Positions 9,260-18,689 of a DNA stretch of 64,000 nt are shown piece after piece. The notes under the pieces were generated by a model. That model saw only the letters and a program-made list of their open reading frames with translations, was not told the origin of the DNA and did not search any database. The stretch is from Pseudonocardia hydrocarbonoxydans (GTDB taxonomy: Bacteria > Actinomycetota > Actinomycetes > Mycobacteriales > Pseudonocardiaceae): the NCBI RefSeq assembly GCF_006539565.1, contig NZ_BJNG01000001.1:1-64000 (forward strand), given 5' to 3'. The position numbers and the translations under genes were made by a program. Every line of letters begins with the position of its first letter. The first letter of the stretch is position 1.

Positions 9260-9277
9260 CCGGACGGCGCCGTCCGG
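9260..9277. other. 18-bp perfect palindrome in a short gap
   Basis: CCGGACGGCGCCGTCCGG is a perfect palindrome directly after the stop at 9257, and a second CCGGACGGC lies at 9282-9290. It could form a tight stem or bind a dimeric protein. There is no loop, so it is a poor terminator on its own. Confidence 0.5.
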
Positions 9278-9355
9278 TGCGCCGGACGGCGCAGCCCCGT
9301 CCGCCCGCACGGGCGGAAGCCGCTGCACCCCTGTCCCGTGCGGGAGGATCTCGCG

Positions 9356-10036
9356 ATGGCCGTCCCCGCCTCCCGTGTCGCCGAGGTGCTGGCGGGCCTG
9401 CTGGCGCGGACGGGCGGACGCACCGTCCGGGTCGTCGACGGGCGCACCGGGGACGTCGTCGGCACGGCGGGTGACGCGGCGTCGGGGTCCGACGGCCCCG
9501 CCGCGGTGGCGGCCCTGCTGCGCGACGCGCCGCGTCCCGCGGCCGGGGCCGACGACGTCACGCTCGTCACCGACCGCGGGGTGCACGTGCTGCGCACCGG
9601 CCCGGTCGCCGGGGTGTTCGTGCACCTGCAGCTCGATCCGGGAGCCGACCCCGCCCGCGCCCGCTCCGCCCTCGCGGATCCGGGTCTGCAGGACGCCGTG
9701 CGGCGGGCCCTCGGGGCACCGAACCCCTCTGCCGACCCGTCCCGGCGAGCGGCGCCGCCCCGGCAGACGGCCCCGCTCCGGCAGCCGGCGCTGGCGGTCC
9801 TGGCCACCGGACGGGCCCGCACCGGGGACGGTGCGCGGGCCGTCGCGGCGCTGGCCGCGCTGAGCGGGCCGGACGCCGCACCGGTCGTCCTGCCCCGGCG
9901 CCGGTCCGGCGCCGGGGTGTGGTCGATCCCCGCCGCGCGGGTCGCCGGTTCCACGACGGGCCTGCCCGAGCCGCTGTGGTCGGGCGACCTGCGGACCCTG
10001 CGGCGCGTGGCCGACGGGCTGCGCCGTCTGGGCTGA
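9356..10036 (+). CDS. hypothetical protein of the Roadblock-like cluster
   Basis: A 226-residue Ala/Arg/Pro-rich protein (MAVPASRVAEVLAGLLARTG). It keeps a similar N-terminal helix-strand layout with VRVVDGRTGDVVGTAG and a later strand ADDVTLVTDRGVHVLRTG, which may be a diverged Roadblock-type domain. The ATG at 9356 has GGGAGG eight bases upstream, better than the in-frame GTG 9338. The C-terminal half ends in GDLRTLRRVADGLRRLG, resembling the RRLLAGLRSLRE ending of the first cluster member. The function is unknown. Confidence 0.5.
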   Translation: MAVPASRVAEVLAGLLARTGGRTVRVVDGRTGDVVGTAGDAASGSDGPAAVAALLRDAPRPAAGADDVTLVTDRGVHVLRTGPVAGVFVHLQLDPGADPARARSALADPGLQDAVRRALGAPNPSADPSRRAAPPRQTAPLRQPALAVLATGRARTGDGARAVAALAALSGPDAAPVVLPRRRSGAGVWSIPAARVAGSTTGLPEPLWSGDLRTLRRVADGLRRLG

Positions 10037-10141
10037 GGCCGTCCGGGCTGAGGGGAGCCGCGGCGGAACCCCGTCGCCCCGGCCCTCTAGCATCGGCGGG
10101 ACGTCCGCACCACCCCCCGCCCGACGCCCTGGAGGCCTCCC

Positions 10142-12214
10142 GTGTCCGCGCCCGCACCCAGCCCCGTCCCCGCTGCCGTCCGGGTGCCGGCCGGGACGAC
10201 CGCGGGTGCCGCGGTGCGCGCGGCGGGCCTGCCGACGAGCGGGCCGAGCGCCGTCGTCGTCGTCCGCGACCCGTCCGACGGCGACGGGCCGGGGCAGCTG
10301 CGCGACCTGGCCTGGGCCCCGGAGCGCGACACCGAGGTCGAGGCGGTCGGCGCCGACACCCCCGACGGCCGCGCCGTCATCCGGCACTCCGCCGCGCACG
10401 TGCTCGCCCAGGCCGTCCAGCAGCTGCGCCCGGACGCCAAGCTGGGCATCGGCCCGCCCGTCGTCGACGGCTTCTACTACGACTTCGACGTCGCCGAGCC
10501 GTTCACCCCGGACGACCTGCAGAAGCTCGAAGCGTCCATGAAGAAGATCGTCAAGGCGGGGCAGCGGTTCGCCCGCCGTCGCTACGACTCCCTCGACGAG
10601 GCCCGCAAGGAGCTCGCCGACGAGCCGTACAAGCTGGAGCTGATCGACCTCAAGGGCGGGGCGGGCGGGGAGATCACCGACGACGTGGTGGAGGTCGACG
10701 GCAGCGGCGAGCTCACCGCGTACGACAACGTGCACGCCCACACCGGCGAGGTGGTGTGGTCGGACCTGTGCCGCGGCCCGCACGTGCCCACCACGAAGTT
10801 CATCCCCGCCTTCAAGCTGATGCGCAGCGCGGCGGCGTACTGGCGGGGCAGCGAGAAGAACCCGATGCTGCAGCGCATCTACGGCACGGCGTGGGAGTCC
10901 ACCGAGGCGCTGGACCTGCACCTGGACCGCCTGCTGGAGGCCGAGAAGCGCGACCACCGGCGGCTGGGCTCCGAGCTCGACCTGTTCTCCTTCCCCGACG
11001 AGATCGGGTCCGGGCTGCCGGTCTTCCACCCCAAGGGCGGCATCGTCCGCCGGGAGATGGAGGACTACGCGCGCCGGCGCCACGAGGAGGCGGGCTACGA
11101 GTTCGTCAACACCCCGCACATCACCAAGGGGCAGCTGTTCGAGACCTCGGGGCACCTGGCCTGGTACGCCGAGGGCATGTACCCGCCCATGCAGGTCGAC
11201 GCCGAGTTCAACGCCGACGGCACCGTGCGCAAGCCCGGGCAGGACTACTACCTCAAGCCGATGAACTGCCCGATGCACAACCTGATCTACCGGTCGCGCG
11301 GGCGGTCCTACCGGGAGCTGCCGCTGCGGCTGTTCGAGTTCGGGTCGGTGTACCGCTACGAGAAGTCCGGTGTGGTGCACGGCCTGACCCGCGCCCGCGG
11401 CTTCACCCAGGACGACGCACACATCTACTGCACCCGCGACCAGATGCAGGACGAGATCCGCTCGCTGCTGACGTTCGTGCTGGACCTGCTGCGCGACTAC
11501 GGCCTCGACGACTTCTACCTCGAGCTGTCCACCCGCGACCCGGAGAAGTCGATCGGCAGCGACGAGGACTGGGAGCTGGCCACCGAGGCCCTGCGCGAGG
11601 CCGCCCAGGCCAGCGGGCTCGACCTCGTGCTCGACCCGGGCGGCGCCGCCTTCTACGCCCCGAAGATCAGCGTGCAGGCCAAGGACGCGATCGGGCGCAC
11701 CTGGCAGCTGTCGACGATCCAGGTCGACCTCATGGAGCCCGGCCTGTTCGACCTGGAGTACACCGCCTCCGACGGCTCCCGCGAGGAGCCGATCATGATC
11801 CACCGCGCGCTGTTCGGGTCGATCGAGCGGTTCTTCGGCGTCCTGCTGGAGCACTACGCGGGCGCGTTCCCGGCGTGGCTGGCCCCGGTGCAGGTCGTCG
11901 CGATCCCGGTCACCGACGAGCAGGTGCCCGCGGTCCGCGAGATCGCGGCGGCGCTGCGGTCGCGCGGCATCCGGGTCGACGTCGACGCGGGCGACGACCG
12001 GATGCAGAAGAAGATCCGCACCCACACCCTGGCCAAGGTGCCGTTCCTGCTGCTGGCCGGCGCCCGTGACGTCGAGGCGGGCGCGGTCAGCTTCCGCTTC
12101 CGCGACGGCACGCAGGTCAACGGCGTGCCGGTGGCCGACGCTGTCGAGCGGATCGCGGCGTGGGTGGCGAGCCGGAACAACACCCACCCGACCGCCGACG
12201 CCCTCACCCCCTGA
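10142..12214 (+). CDS. thrS: threonine-tRNA ligase
   Basis: Class II threonyl-tRNA synthetase of 690 residues, the usual length. The order is TGS domain, the editing domain with [10 protein letters not shown] (HxxxH, about residue 80), a catalytic core with KPMNCPMHN (zinc Cys about 376), motif 2 in [18 protein letters not shown], motif 3 near [10 protein letters not shown], and a C-terminal anticodon-binding domain from about residue 575. GTG 10142 follows GGAGG at six bases. The gene heads the block conserved with Mycobacterium (thrS, HIT, pgsA, acyltransferase, pimA). Confidence 0.97.
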   Translation: MSAPAPSPVPAAVRVPAGTTAGAAVRAAGLPTSGPSAVVVVRDPSDGDGPGQLRDLAWAPERDTEVEAVGADTPDGRAVIRHSAAHVLAQAVQQLRPDAKLGIGPPVVDGFYYDFDVAEPFTPDDLQKLEASMKKIVKAGQRFARRRYDSLDEARKELADEPYKLELIDLKGGAGGEITDDVVEVDGSGELTAYDNVHAHTGEVVWSDLCRGPHVPTTKFIPAFKLMRSAAAYWRGSEKNPMLQRIYGTAWESTEALDLHLDRLLEAEKRDHRRLGSELDLFSFPDEIGSGLPVFHPKGGIVRREMEDYARRRHEEAGYEFVNTPHITKGQLFETSGHLAWYAEGMYPPMQVDAEFNADGTVRKPGQDYYLKPMNCPMHNLIYRSRGRSYRELPLRLFEFGSVYRYEKSGVVHGLTRARGFTQDDAHIYCTRDQMQDEIRSLLTFVLDLLRDYGLDDFYLELSTRDPEKSIGSDEDWELATEALREAAQASGLDLVLDPGGAAFYAPKISVQAKDAIGRTWQLSTIQVDLMEPGLFDLEYTASDGSREEPIMIHRALFGSIERFFGVLLEHYAGAFPAWLAPVQVVAIPVTDEQVPAVREIAAALRSRGIRVDVDAGDDRMQKKIRTHTLAKVPFLLLAGARDVEAGAVSFRFRDGTQVNGVPVADAVERIAAWVASRNNTHPTADALTP

Positions 12215-12246
12215 CCCCGGCCCCGCCGCGCCTAGGATCGGGCCCC

Positions 12247-12789
12247 ATGACCGACGCCGTCGACCCGGAGCTGGAGCCCCGTGACGGCATCGGCACGCCG
12301 GACGGTTTCCGCAGGCTGTGGACGCCCCACCGGATGGCCTACATCAAGGACACCGGGGGCACGGGCTGCCCGTTCTGCCGCATCCCGTCGCTGCCCGACG
12401 ACGAGGGACTCGTGGTGGCGCGCGGCGACGCCGTCTACGCGGTGCTCAACCTGCACCCCTACAACCCCGGGCACCTCATGGTGCTCCCCTACCGCCACGT
12501 CGCGGAGCTGGAGGACCTCACCCCCGGTGAGGTGGGGGAGCTGATGGCGTTCACGCAGGAGGCGGTGCGGGCGATGAAGCGGGTCGCGGCGCCGCACGCG
12601 TTCAACGTCGGGCTGAACCTGGGCACCGTGGCGGGCGGGTCGCTGGCCGACCACCTGCACCAGCACGTCGTCCCGCGGTGGGGCGGCGACGCCAACTTCA
12701 TCGCCGTCGTCGGGCAGACCAAGGTCATCCCGCAGCTGCTCGGCGAGACCCGTGACCTGCTGGCCTCGGCGTGGGAGCCGCGCGGATAG
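12247..12789 (+). CDS. HIT family nucleotide hydrolase/phosphorylase
   Basis: A 180-residue histidine-triad protein. The active-site HLHQHVVPRW (about residues 137-143) and a CPFC pair (about 41-44) match the mycobacterial Ap4A phosphorylase Rv2613c, which occupies the same position between thrS and pgsA. The likely role is cleavage of dinucleoside polyphosphates, by synteny and motif. TAGGAT at 12233 lies about eight bases before the ATG, so it is probably leaderless. Confidence 0.9.
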   Translation: MTDAVDPELEPRDGIGTPDGFRRLWTPHRMAYIKDTGGTGCPFCRIPSLPDDEGLVVARGDAVYAVLNLHPYNPGHLMVLPYRHVAELEDLTPGEVGELMAFTQEAVRAMKRVAAPHAFNVGLNLGTVAGGSLADHLHQHVVPRWGGDANFIAVVGQTKVIPQLLGETRDLLASAWEPRG

Positions 12790-12816
12790 TCTGGAGTCCC
12801 CACCAGCAGGAGCACG

Positions 12817-13428
12817 ATGCTCAACCTCTTCGCCCGTGTCCACGTCAACCGCGTCGTCGAGCCCTTCGGACGCTGGCTGGTCGCCCGTGGGGTCACGCCG
12901 AACGCGGTCACCGTGATCGGCACGATCGGCACCGTCGCGGCGGCGGTCTGGTTCCTGCCCCGCGGCGAGCTGTTCGTGGGCACCCTCGTCATCTGGTTCT
13001 TCGTGATGTTCGACATGATCGACGGCGCGATGGCACGCGCCCGCGGCCACAGCACCCCGTTCGGCGCGGTCCTCGACTCCACCTGCGACCGCCTCGCCGA
13101 CGGTGCCCTGTTCGCCGCGCTCGCCTGGTGGGCCCTCGGGGTGGGGGAGCAGCGGCTGGTCGGGCTCGCGGCGCTGGTCTGCCTCGTCGCGGGCTCGCTC
13201 GTGTCGTACGTGAAGGCGCGCGCGGAGGGTGCCGGGCTGTCGGCCGACGGGGGCCTGGTCGAGCGGGCCGAGCGGTTGATCATCGCGCTCGTCGGTTCCG
13301 GGCTGGAGGGCCTGGGGGTGCCCTACGCCCTGGCCGTGGCGATGTGGCTGCTCGCCGCGGCGTCGGTGTGGACGTTCGGGCAGCGACTCGTCGCGGTCCA
13401 CCGCAGCGCCGCCCCGGCCCAGGCGTGA
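12817..13428 (+). CDS. pgsA: phosphatidylinositol phosphate synthase (CDP-alcohol phosphatidyltransferase)
   Basis: A membrane enzyme of 203 residues joining CDP-diacylglycerol to inositol 1-phosphate, the first step of phosphatidylinositol synthesis in Actinobacteria. The full metal-binding signature is visible: D66-x2-D69-G-x2-A-R-x8-G-x3-D87-x3-D91 (starting MIDGAMARARG), with hydrophobic helices around it. The RBS GCAGGAG precedes ATG 12817. The next gene begins within its stop codon, and the order with patA and pimA matches mycobacterial Rv2612c-Rv2610c. Confidence 0.94.
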   Translation: MLNLFARVHVNRVVEPFGRWLVARGVTPNAVTVIGTIGTVAAAVWFLPRGELFVGTLVIWFFVMFDMIDGAMARARGHSTPFGAVLDSTCDRLADGALFAALAWWALGVGEQRLVGLAALVCLVAGSLVSYVKARAEGAGLSADGGLVERAERLIIALVGSGLEGLGVPYALAVAMWLLAAASVWTFGQRLVAVHRSAAPAQA

Positions 13429-14306
13429 GCACGCGCGCCCGCCTCGTCGACGCCGCCTACGCGGCGGGCTGGCGAGGGGTGCGGATGCTGCCCGGGCCCG
13501 TTGCGCAGGGGATGTTCCGGATGGGCGCCGACCGCGCGGCCCGCCGCGGGTCCCCGCAGCTGCGCGCGAACCTGGCCCGGCTGGCCCCGGGCGCCGACCT
13601 CGACGCTCTCGTCCGCGCGGGCCTGCGCAGCTACGCCCGCTACTGGTGCGAGGTGTTCCGGCTCCCGTCGATGGACCTCGCCGACGTGCACCGTCGGATG
13701 GACCCGCACGTGCGGGGCGCGCAGCCGTTCCTCGAGGCGCAGGCCCAGGGCCGCGGTGTCGTCTTCGCGCTCACCCACAGCGGCAACTGGGACGTCGCGG
13801 GCGTCTGGCTCGTCGAGACGCTGCGCGCGCTGGGCCGGGAGCCCGCGTTCACCACCGTCGCGGCGAAGCTGGAGCCGGAGTCGCTCTACCGGCGGTTCGT
13901 GGCCTACCGGGAGTCGCTGGGGTTCGAGGTCGTCGCGGCCGAGGACGGGTCGCGCGCCTACCGCGCGCTGACGCGGCGGCTGCGCGGGGGCGGGGTCGTC
14001 TGCCTGGTCTCCGATCTCGACCTGAGCCGCTCCGGCGTCGACGTCGAGCTGTGCGGCGAGCCCGCCCGGATCCCCGGCGGGGCCGCGCGGCTGGCCGCGG
14101 CCACCGGAGCGCTGCTGCTCCCCGCCGTCCCGTCGTTCACCCCCGACGGGTGGGCGCTCGACATCGCCGCGCCGGTCCCGGTGCCCGACCGCGCCGCCGT
14201 GCCCAAGGCGACCCAGGGCGTCGCCGACGCGCTGGGCGCGCTGCTCGCCCGGGTGCCCGCCGACTGGCACATGCTGCAACCGGTCTGGACCGCTGATCGG
14301 TCATGA
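13425..14306 (+). CDS. patA: phosphatidylinositol mannoside acyltransferase
   Basis: A 293-residue lipid A-type acyltransferase. The catalytic HX4D motif is HSGNWD (H118, D123), followed by LVSDLDLSRSGVDVELCG, as in the LpxL/PatA family. It acylates the mannose of PIM on the cytoplasmic membrane face. GTG 13425 overlaps the pgsA stop by four bases, so it is translationally coupled. Synteny with Rv2611c makes the assignment firm. Confidence 0.93.
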   Translation: MSTRARLVDAAYAAGWRGVRMLPGPVAQGMFRMGADRAARRGSPQLRANLARLAPGADLDALVRAGLRSYARYWCEVFRLPSMDLADVHRRMDPHVRGAQPFLEAQAQGRGVVFALTHSGNWDVAGVWLVETLRALGREPAFTTVAAKLEPESLYRRFVAYRESLGFEVVAAEDGSRAYRALTRRLRGGGVVCLVSDLDLSRSGVDVELCGEPARIPGGAARLAAATGALLLPAVPSFTPDGWALDIAAPVPVPDRAAVPKATQGVADALGALLARVPADWHMLQPVWTADRS

Positions 14307-14316
14307 GGATCGGCCC

Positions 14317-15423
14317 ATGAGGATCGGGATGGTCTGCCCCTACTCGCTGGACGCGCCCGGCGGGGTACAGGCCCACGTCCTCGACCTCGCTCGCGCACTG
14401 CGTTCCGCCGGGCACGCGGTCGAGGTGCTCGCCCCCGCCGGGCCGGACACCCCCGTGCCGCCGTTCGTGACCCGCGCCGGGCGGGCGCTGTCGGTGCCCT
14501 ACAACGGATCGGTGGCCCGGGTGCGGTTCGGGCCGGTGTCCTGGACGCGGGCGCGCCGCTGGCTCGACACCCACGAGTTCGACGTCCTGCACCTGCACGA
14601 GCCCACGACCGTCAGCCTCTCGGTGCTGACGCTGCTGGTCGCGCGGGGCCCGATCGTCGCGACCTTCCACACCGCGACCGACCGCTCCCGCGCGCTGAGC
14701 GCGATGGGCGGGGTGCTGCGGCCGCTGATGGAGAAGGTGACGGCGCGGATCGCGGTGTCGCCGACGGCGCGGGCGGTGCAGGTCCGTCACCTCGGCGGCG
14801 ACGCGGTGGAGATCCCCAACGGGGTCGACGTGGCCCGGTTCGCACAGGGCCCGGTGCTGGACGTGCCGGGGGAGACCGTCGGCTTCGTCGGGCGGTTCGA
14901 CGAGCCGCGCAAGGGCATGCCCCTGCTGCTCGACGCCCTGTGCGGGCTCGCCCCGGCCCGCCCCGGGCTGCGGCTGCTCGTGGTCGGGCGCGGGGACGCC
15001 GCGGCGCTGCGGCGGGCCGCCGGGCCGTGGGCCGACCGGCTCGACGTCCTGGGCCCCGTCGACGACGCGACGAAGGCCGCGGCGCTGCGCTCGGTGCGGG
15101 TGCTGTGCGCGCCGCACCTGCGCGGGGAGAGCTTCGGCATGGTGCTCACCGAGGCGATGGCCGCGGGTGCGCCGGTGCTGGCCGCCGACCTCGACGCGTT
15201 CCGCGCCGTGCTGGGCCCCGCCGGCGCGCTGTTCCCCGCGGGGGACGCCCCGGCACTGGCCCGCTCGCTGGCCGCGCTGCTCGACGACGCCCCCCGCCGT
15301 GCGGCGCTGGCCGCCGCCGGGCGGGAGCGGGCGGCCGCCTTCGACTGGTCGGTCGTCGCCGCCGACGTCGTGCGCGTCTACCGGGCCGCGCTGGCCGCGG
15401 CCCCCCGGCAGCGCGCCGGATGA
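14317..15423 (+). CDS. pimA: phosphatidylinositol alpha-mannosyltransferase
   Basis: A GT-B, GT4-family glycosyltransferase of 368 residues that adds the first mannose from GDP-mannose to phosphatidylinositol. Seen: MRIGMVCPYSLDAPGGVQAH, LHLHEP, the helix IPNGVDVARF, VGFVGRFDEPRKG and the EX7E-type ESFGMVLTE. It starts at ATG 14317, 10 bases after patA, and its stop overlaps the next gene. It completes the PIM assembly operon. Confidence 0.95.
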   Translation: MRIGMVCPYSLDAPGGVQAHVLDLARALRSAGHAVEVLAPAGPDTPVPPFVTRAGRALSVPYNGSVARVRFGPVSWTRARRWLDTHEFDVLHLHEPTTVSLSVLTLLVARGPIVATFHTATDRSRALSAMGGVLRPLMEKVTARIAVSPTARAVQVRHLGGDAVEIPNGVDVARFAQGPVLDVPGETVGFVGRFDEPRKGMPLLLDALCGLAPARPGLRLLVVGRGDAAALRRAAGPWADRLDVLGPVDDATKAAALRSVRVLCAPHLRGESFGMVLTEAMAAGAPVLAADLDAFRAVLGPAGALFPAGDAPALARSLAALLDDAPRRAALAAAGRERAAAFDWSVVAADVVRVYRAALAAAPRQRAG

Positions 15424-16061
15424 CCTCCGCCGTCGCCGTCGCGGTGTTCCTGACGCTGGCCGGGCTCCTCGCGCGGGAGGTGGGGAGGGTCCGGCGGCTG
15501 CACCGGCTGCACGTCCGCGTCGACGGGGCCCGCGCCGGGCTCGACGCCGCCCTGCGCGCGCGGGCCGGGGTGGCACGGGAGATCGCCCGGCTCCCGCCGT
15601 CCGAACCGGCGGGTCCACCGCAGCCCGCGCTGGCGCGCGCGGTGCCGGGTCCCGCGCGTCCCCGGGGCCGGGCGGGACCCGCGAACGCGCGCGGACCGTC
15701 GCGGACGGCGGTTCTGGCGGCCGCGGCGTCGGCGGCGCTCGCGGCCCGGGACGTCGACGGCGCGCGCGAGGGCGTCGAGAACACCCTCGGGCGGCACCTG
15801 GCCGGTGTCGACCGCGCGGCGCTGCCCGCCCCGCTGCGCACCGCGCTGGCCGAGGCGGAGCGGGCCGTCGAGCTCGCCCGCAGCGTCCACAACGACGCCG
15901 TCCGCGACACCCTCGACCTGCGCTCACGCCGGCTCGTCCGCTGGTTCCGGCTGGCCGGGGCGGCCCCGCTGCCCGCCTACTTCGAGATCGCCGTGATCCC
16001 CGCCGCGGCCGGGCGCGGTGCCCCGGGGCCTGACGTACGATCGGACGACCGCCCTTCCTGA
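15420..16061 (+). CDS. LemA-like membrane-anchored protein
   Basis: A 213-residue protein with one N-terminal hydrophobic segment (residues 4-20) and a helical, Ala-rich body. It ends in a LemA-like motif: NDAVRDTLDLRSRRLVRWF followed by PLPAYFEI. An unusual Pro/Arg/Ala stretch splits the helical region. LemA proteins have no defined enzymatic role. ATG 15420 overlaps the pimA stop. In mycobacteria a different membrane gene (Rv2609c) holds this place, so this is position-equivalent, not orthologous. Confidence 0.65.
   Translation: MTSAVAVAVFLTLAGLLAREVGRVRRLHRLHVRVDGARAGLDAALRARAGVAREIARLPPSEPAGPPQPALARAVPGPARPRGRAGPANARGPSRTAVLAAAASAALAARDVDGAREGVENTLGRHLAGVDRAALPAPLRTALAEAERAVELARSVHNDAVRDTLDLRSRRLVRWFRLAGAAPLPAYFEIAVIPAAAGRGAPGPDVRSDDRPS
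16036..16041 (+). promoter_or_regulatory. pdxS: possible -10 box of pdxS
   Basis: TACGAT lies 45 bases before the pdxS GTG, inside the end of the LemA-like gene, in the context TGACGTACGATCGG. No good -35 box is visible. A GAGAGGT ribosome binding site precedes the start. Tentative. Confidence 0.35.
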
Positions 16062-16085
16062 CCCCGCACGTCGAGAGGTACCACC

Positions 16086-17018
16086 GTGTCGTCGCCCGAG
16101 CAGTCCGCAGCCACCGAGTCCGTCAGCGCCGGCTCCCCCCAGCTGGGTACCGCGCGCGTCAAGCGCGGGATGGCCGAGATGCTGAAGGGCGGCGTGATCA
16201 TGGACGTCGTCGACGCCGCGCAGGCGAAGATCGCCGAGGACGCGGGCGCCGTGGCCGTCATGGCGCTGGAGCGGGTGCCCGCCGACATCCGCGCGCAGGG
16301 CGGCGTCGCCCGGATGAGCGACCCGGACATGATCCAGGGCATCGTCGACGCCGTCTCCATCCCGGTCATGGCCAAGGCCCGCATCGGGCACTTCGTCGAG
16401 GCCCAGGTGCTGCAGAGCCTCGGCGTCGACTACATCGACGAGTCCGAGGTGCTCACCCCGGCCGACGAGGCGCACCACATCGACAAGTGGGCGTTCACCG
16501 CGCCGTTCGTGTGCGGTGCCACCAACCTGGGCGAGGCGCTGCGGCGCATCTCCGAGGGCGCGGCGATGATCCGGTCCAAGGGCGAGGCCGGCACCGGCAA
16601 CGTCGTCGAGGCCACCCGGCACATGCGCTCCATCCGCGGCGAGATCCGCAGGCTGGCCGGGCTCGACGAGGCGGAGCTGTGGGTCGCGGCCAAGGAGCTG
16701 CGGGCGCCGGTCGAGCTGGTCCGGGAGGTCGCGGCCGCCGGCAAGCTCCCGGTCGTGCTGTTCACCGCGGGCGGCATCGCCACCCCCGCCGACGCCGCGA
16801 TGATGATGCAGCTCGGGGCCGAGGGCGTCTTCGTGGGCTCCGGGATCTTCAAGTCCGGCGACCCGGCGCAGCGGGCCGAGGCGATCGTCAAGGCCACCAC
16901 GTTCTACGACGACCCCGACGTGATCGCCAAGGTCTCCCGCGGTCTGGGCGAGGCGATGGTCGGGATCAACGTCTCCGACCTGCCCGAGGCCCAGCGCTAC
17001 GCCTCCCGGGGCTGGTAG
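16086..17018 (+). CDS. pdxS: pyridoxal 5'-phosphate synthase lyase subunit
   Basis: The 310-residue (beta/alpha)8 synthase that makes PLP from ribose 5-phosphate, glyceraldehyde 3-phosphate and ammonia from PdxT. Conserved [40 protein letters not shown] (Schiff-base lysine K97) and [20 protein letters not shown] are all intact. In mycobacteria pdxS and pdxT lie within about 2 kb; here pdxT is 9.5 kb downstream, still on the same strand. A strong hairpin follows the stop. Confidence 0.97.
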   Translation: MSSPEQSAATESVSAGSPQLGTARVKRGMAEMLKGGVIMDVVDAAQAKIAEDAGAVAVMALERVPADIRAQGGVARMSDPDMIQGIVDAVSIPVMAKARIGHFVEAQVLQSLGVDYIDESEVLTPADEAHHIDKWAFTAPFVCGATNLGEALRRISEGAAMIRSKGEAGTGNVVEATRHMRSIRGEIRRLAGLDEAELWVAAKELRAPVELVREVAAAGKLPVVLFTAGGIATPADAAMMMQLGAEGVFVGSGIFKSGDPAQRAEAIVKATTFYDDPDVIAKVSRGLGEAMVGINVSDLPEAQRYASRGW

Positions 17019-17051
17019 CCCCACCCGTCCGGGGCGCAGCCCCCGCTCGTC

Positions 17052-17092
17052 GACGACGCCCGCCCGGTCACCGCGACCGGGCGGGCGTCGTC
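17052..17092 (+). terminator. strong hairpin terminator after pdxS
   Basis: A perfect 18-bp stem (GACGACGCCCGCCCGGTC and its complement) with a five-base loop ACCGC, 34 bases after the pdxS stop. There is no U-tract, typical of high-GC actinomycete terminators. Confidence 0.85.
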
Positions 17093-17234
17093 GTCACGGT
17101 GCGTCCTTCGACCCGGTGCATCACCCGTCCCGATGGGGTGACGCGACCGGTCGTGGTCACGGATCGCGCCTAGTGTCCCCGGCGATGTGCTGTGACGCGA
17201 GGGAACACCGGGACGCGAGCGACGGGGGAGACGC

Positions 17235-18665
17235 ATGAGGCGACAGGTGACGGTGGGTGGCCTCGTGGCCCTCGCCCTGCTGAGTGGGTCGGTGGTGGCC
17301 TACGCCGCCCAGCCCGCACCGGCCGAGTGCGCCCCGGCCGCCGCGGGCCCGCCCGCCGACGGGGCGGCCGAAGGTCTCGTCCCGGCTCCCCGGGCCGCCG
17401 GGGACGACGAACCCGACGACGGCGACGACGAACCCGACGACGACGGGGACGGCGGCGGGGACGACGACGGGGACGGCGACGACGGGGACGGCGACGACGG
17501 GGACGGCGACGACGGGGACGGCGACGACGGGGACGGCGGCGGGGACGACGACGGCGGCGACGAGGACGGCGGGTCGGACGAGGACCCGGACGACTCGGAC
17601 GGCGGCGGCGGGGACGAGCCGGGCGCCGATGAGCCCGATGCCGGTGACACCGGTTCCGACGACACCGCGTCGGACGACCCGCCCTCGGACGACGACGTGG
17701 ACGAGGCCGGTGGACAGGACGCCGACCCCGCAGACGACCCTGCCCCCGGGGAGGACTCCTCCACCGCGGACGACCCGACCACCGGCGACGACGCGGCCAC
17801 GGGCGACGACCCGACCACCGGCGATGACCCGTCGACCGTCGAGGACCCGGCGTCCGGGCCGGCGGACGACGCGTCGACGGAGGAGGCGTGCGCCACCGCC
17901 GCGGAGACGCTCGGCTGGGGCGAGCCCACCCTGGCCGACGAGTTCGACGGCCCGCTCGGCGGTGACTGGCGCGTCTACTCCGGGACCGGCTTCGACGGGC
18001 AGGGCACCCGGACCGCGGAGGCGCTGCGCGTCGACGACGGCGTCCTGACGATCACCGGCGATCCGGCGGGGGCCACCGGGGGCATGGCGTGGTCGCAGGG
18101 CCAGGAGTACGGGCGCTGGGAGGCGCGGGTGCGGATCCCCGAGGGTGACCCGTCCTACCACGCGGTCGCCCTGCTGTGGCCCGACGACCCCGCGGCGGCC
18201 GGACCGCAGATCGACTTCATGGAGGTGTCCGACCCCGGCCGCGGGACCACCGGCGCGTTCGTCCATCCCGGGGCCGGTGCGGCCCCCGCGGGCGCCGAGG
18301 TCGAGGTCGACGGCACCGCGTGGCACACCTGGGCGGTCGAGTGGACGCCGACGTCGGTCACGACCTACCTCGACGGCGCGCAGTGGTGGCGCGTCGACGA
18401 CCCGGCCGTGATCCCGTCCGGCCCGATGCACCTGTGCCTGCAGCTGGACTGGTTCCCGACCGGCGAGGGGGAGGTGCGGGAGTCGTCGATGCAGGTCGAC
18501 TGGGTCCGCCAGTACGCCCTCCCGGACACCGCCGCCGGTGAGCCCGGCGACCGGGTCGGGCCCGCCGACGTCACCGAGGGCGCCCCCACGGCCCGCCTCG
18601 CCGAGGGGGCCCCGGACCTCCCCGTCCGCGAGGGCCCGGTGCCCCGCCCGCTCGGCGGCAGCTGA
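17235..18665 (+). CDS. secreted GH16-like protein with Asp/Gly repeat linker
   Basis: A 476-residue exported protein. A signal peptide (MRRQVTVGGLVALALLSGSV, cleavage near AYA) leads into about 180 residues dominated by Asp, Gly, Glu and Pro, then a GH16-like beta-sandwich from about residue 225 (LADEFDGPLGGDWRVYSG, WSQGQEYGRWEARVRIP, EWTPTSVTTYLDGAQWW). GH16 enzymes cleave beta-1,3/1,4-glucans with the E-x-D-x-x-E motif. Here it reads QIDFME: the nucleophile Glu is Gln325 (CAG at 18207), while D327 and E330 remain. The product may be a carbohydrate-binding pseudoenzyme. The acidic linker could bind calcium or keep the domain extended in the cell wall. Confidence 0.85.
   Translation: MRRQVTVGGLVALALLSGSVVAYAAQPAPAECAPAAAGPPADGAAEGLVPAPRAAGDDEPDDGDDEPDDDGDGGGDDDGDGDDGDGDDGDGDDGDGDDGDGGGDDDGGDEDGGSDEDPDDSDGGGGDEPGADEPDAGDTGSDDTASDDPPSDDDVDEAGGQDADPADDPAPGEDSSTADDPTTGDDAATGDDPTTGDDPSTVEDPASGPADDASTEEACATAAETLGWGEPTLADEFDGPLGGDWRVYSGTGFDGQGTRTAEALRVDDGVLTITGDPAGATGGMAWSQGQEYGRWEARVRIPEGDPSYHAVALLWPDDPAAAGPQIDFMEVSDPGRGTTGAFVHPGAGAAPAGAEVEVDGTAWHTWAVEWTPTSVTTYLDGAQWWRVDDPAVIPSGPMHLCLQLDWFPTGEGEVRESSMQVDWVRQYALPDTAAGEPGDRVGPADVTEGAPTARLAEGAPDLPVREGPVPRPLGGS
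17469..17538. repeat. 15-bp tandem repeat encoding GDGDD units
   Basis: Four perfect copies of GGGGACGGCGACGAC (17469-17528) plus a partial copy, embedded in a longer degenerate GAC/GGC tract. It is in frame in the acidic linker of the GH16-like protein, so copy number can vary by slippage without frameshift. Confidence 0.9.
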
Positions 18666-18689
18666 CCGACCTGCTCACACCGGGAGCCC

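Noticed and set aside
7967..12187. 1406-residue minus-strand open frame antisense to the Roadblock cluster and thrS
   Set aside because: It is antisense to well-supported genes and has no recognisable motif; long shadow frames are expected at this GC content.
17300..17929. Ser/Pro-rich minus-strand frame opposite the GH16 linker
   Set aside because: It is the complement of the Asp/Gly repeat codons; no start context or homology.
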